Positions 61,565 through 64,000 of a stretch of DNA of 64,000 bases are shown piece after piece. This DNA is from Cristatella mucedo (lineage: Eukaryota; Bryozoa; Phylactolaemata; Cristatellidae). The DNA lies in NCBI GenBank assembly GCA_009760855.2, contig WPIO01000138.1, forward strand, positions 124,001-188,000. The letters are read 5' to 3'. The translations under genes were made by a program, and so were the position numbers. Each line of letters starts with the position of its first letter. Within the stretch, counting starts at the first letter, position 1. The notes beneath the pieces were generated by a model. The model did not search any database, was not told the origin of the DNA, and saw only the letters and a list, made by a program, of their open reading frames with translations.

Positions 61565-61715
61565 CTTTTAATAATAATAATAATAATGATATTGCACTTG
61601 ATAAAGCGCCCTCAGAGAACTTAATCTCTTTTTAGGCGCTTTACATTTGCTGCAAAGTGATATGCAATTGAATGGTAAGTAAAATCATGCTTGAAAAACA
61701 AACAAAATAGCCGCT
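61565..61715 (-). mobile_element. LINE family 1, 3' end only
   Basis: An (AAT)n tail, hairpin arms aaagcgcc (61603-61610) and ggcgcttt (61635-61642), then gctgcaaagtgatatgcaat. Matches 41990-42118 and 36385-36520. Absent from unit A. Confidence 0.78.
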
Positions 61716-63225
61716 TTACATGCAAATGATGTACCTACACAAGCAAATGTCGTTAGCTCTTACACTGCCGCATAGTTCTGAACTCGGTGAAAACTATTCA
61801 AGCATGCATCAATGTCCTACCAACGATTGGTTAAAGACGTGAATTTCTTTGGGTGCCTATTGTATTAGTTGTTTAGAGTCTCAGAAGTGTGCTATCGATG
61901 CTAACGTGAGTCTTTTCAGATAGACACAATGGCTCTCTTTCCCGACCAGCTTTAGCTGCTAGACCGACGGTTTCAAATTTATAGACCATGTAGAAAATAC
62001 TCATGTCTACCTATATAGTAATACTAAATTACTATACGTTGAAAGTATTTCATCTTGCTACTCGTAGTTATGTTGTAATTGAGCCGTCTTACTTTAGATG
62101 CTGCCCATTGATCCTTTTTCTGTAGCTAGAAATAATCCCCAAGGCTATCAAAGCACTTGAAAATACATTTTTGCGTTTTAAAACACAAACTACCAACTTA
62201 CCATAATGCATTAGAGTCAATCAGATGCTGAATTAAACGCATCAAAGTGTGTGATTGGAATAGATAATGCCATCAAATGTCTTAAAATACCTGCACTAGA
62301 AAAGTATACCTAGAATGTGACTAGCCAGCCCCTAACGTGGTAGCTAATTCGTAGCTAATGCCCGCATTTTCTAAGCTGTATAAACAAAAGCGGACACGAT
62401 GCCTTTCACTCACTCCTGCACTCAATCCTATCAAACGGTGAGTAGTGACAGTCGAAATGTTCTCTCGAGCTTTCTAGGATCACCACAGTGAATGTCCTAG
62501 CCTCTTTAGTCGAGCTGGACTGTAGCCAAGAACGTTCTATCAGGTTTTTAGCTTCGAGATACTCATGAATTTAGTAGTTACACCTTTATCCAAATCCTGA
62601 TCTACCAAGCAGCCATCTCGTTGCACACAGTGCTAGTGCTGATAGGTGCATGCGATTTGTGCAGCTCATTTGACGAGTTTCTACCGATTGGTCAACGTTG
62701 CTTGTGTACTTCGCTCAAGCTAAAACTATGTTAGTCCTCATCGTGTGGCTGATTCATATCCTAAGTGATTCTACAGATAGAGTCAGATGAAGAGTAACGC
62801 CTTAAGTAGATATGTAAAAAACTGAAAGTTTGAGGTCCTTAAATTCGACCGACAAAATAAATTAGTCGATAGCTACAGGCTTGAAGATTTTATGAAATTT
62901 TAGACAATCCGGATGCGAACCTATGGTACATATTAATGATGTAAACGTAATAATGCACTTGATAAAGCATATCCAGGGCCGGATTCCTATTAGTTACGAT
63001 TAGAGTTTCATAATACATTCCCAAAGACGCAGTTGAAGTGGGGTAGAATTGAAAGCCATTATTTGACCATGAGACTGGGCAAGGTGAATGAAAATTTCTT
63101 CTCAAGCATTCAAGTTTTTTATTAAATAATCTACATACCATGCAGGAAACCTTAAGGTAATCAAACATTTCTGTGGATCAAGAAATAATAATTCTCACCG
63201 GACGATGCACTATAAATTCAGAAAA

Positions 63226-63781
63226 ATGAAGGCTGTAATTGTCGCTGTTGTGGCTGTGTTGCTGTTTAATGCCATGATGTCGTCAGTAGGTTTTAGTCAG
63301 CCAACTTATTGAAATTATTTTGCTTGTGACTGCATGATACCTGGTGAGATTTACGTCAGCATACGAGAAACTAGTGAATACATGTTTTCTGACCAATTAA
63401 TGATATTTTGCCGAATTGATATTAGGTTTATAAGGTCGTGCATGTAAAGTGGCATGGACAATCGCTCCAAGAGTTTATTTCAGAATGTCCAGGAAACGTC
63501 TGATTTGAGCCATGAGCTGGAAGCTGAAATTGAGGAGATTTTCAAAGGTAACTAATGAAAGGGAGCCAGTGGAACAGGCCGTACCTGTGAATGAGATTGA
63601 CCTGTTAGCCCGTATTAGGTGATTACAATTATCTTGCGATTGCTTACTTTCAGTATACGCCGAAGCCAAGAGAAACTTCTTTAAAAGCCTGCTAAAGGCT
63701 GGTCTGAAGGGAAGTAAATACGCTCTGAAGTACGGTCTGAAGTATGGCCCGAAAATCGTCGATGCTGTTACAGCAAACTAG
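63226..63781 (+). CDS. Type 3 cationic peptide precursor, unit B (intact)
   Basis: Coding exons 63226-63285, 63484-63547 and 63654-63781 have clean GT/AG borders and intron phases 0 and 1, as in type 1. The 83-aa precursor has a signal peptide (MKAVIVAVVAVLLFNAMMSS), an acidic propeptide (NVQETSDLSHELEAEIEEIF) and VYAEAKR as the dibasic cleavage site. The 35-residue predicted mature peptide starts NFFKSLLKAGLKGSK and contains two xLKYG repeats and PKIVDAVTAN. Lys occurs at 4, 8, 12, 15, 19, 23 and 27, giving net charge about +6 with hydrophobic residues between, which is the pattern of an amphipathic helix. CAG|AAAA precedes the ATG. I see no canonical AATAAA in the next 200 bp. Family assignment beyond a helical cationic defence peptide is not possible from sequence alone. 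Confidence 0.8.
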
Positions 63782-64000
63782 TCTGCTGCACGAAAGAAAT
63801 CCACGGCTGCAGGAAATACTATGCACTGTTTCAAGTAAATAGGATGTCCTACAAACTAAAAGCTTGTTTTGAAATTTTTTCAAGCTTGTTCGCATTTTTT
63901 AACGACTGGAATTGGTAATTGCAACTATGGAGAGCTATGTTTCACTAGGTATGCAATTAGTAGAATTTATGTGTATTTTTGAATACTACACTGACCTGGG

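Larger units (their letters stand above)
56960..64000. repeat. Duplication unit B (carries type 3 gene, runs off the window)
   Basis: Partner of unit A. It holds the hAT insertion (57460-60164) and a solo LINE 3' end (61565-61715) that unit A lacks. 60173-61565 and 61720-63225 show no recognised gene. Its 3' limit is outside the window. Confidence 0.8.

Overview
The window looks like nuclear DNA of a multicellular animal, most likely a marine invertebrate. Coding exons are very short (60-190 bp), introns are small with GT/AG borders, there is no operon structure, and the rest is non-LTR retrotransposon (LINE) debris, a hAT transposon and long (TA)n/(TG)n microsatellites. I cannot fix the phylum. 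The peptide precursors resemble in style the cationic helical antimicrobial peptides known from ascidians, and the very short leaders before the start codons would suit an animal with spliced-leader trans-splicing, but both points are inference.

Positions 1-47935 are a tandem array of a unit of about 8.6 kb. Copies 1-3 (1-8641, 8642-17248, 17249-25817) and the start of copy 4 (25818 to about 28437) look nearly identical by eye. From about 28440 the rest of copy 4 (to 41446) and copy 5 (41447-47935) are clearly older and are broken up by LINE insertions and unique sequence. Each unit carries, on the minus strand, a three-coding-exon gene for a secreted cationic peptide precursor (called type 1 here) and a decayed paralogue (type 2). 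The two sit in paralogous half-units of about 1.8 kb, so an older internal duplication came before the 8.6 kb amplification.

Positions 48965-64000 hold a second, diverged duplication (unit A about 48965-55900, unit B from about 56960). Each ends with a plus-strand gene of a third type (54954-55689 and 63226-63781) with the same exon plan. Unit B contains a 2.7 kb hAT element (57460-60164) with an 8 bp target duplication; unit A still has the empty site at 50899-50906. Unit A has LINE insertions that unit B lacks.

All three gene types share one plan: an AG acceptor a few bases before the ATG; an exon of 60-63 bp encoding almost only a signal peptide (following intron phase 0); an exon of 63-64 bp encoding an acidic propeptide (following intron phase 1); and a last exon that opens with an E-A-x-K-R type cleavage site followed by a lysine-rich amphipathic helix. 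I read the region as a multi-family antimicrobial (host-defence) peptide cluster. It holds four or five intact type 1 genes (one with a shifted C-terminus), one intact type 3 gene, one type 3 gene remodelled by two compensating frameshifts, and four type 2 pseudogenes. Function is inferred from sequence only. Most long open frames elsewhere run through microsatellites or LINE relics and were not called as genes.
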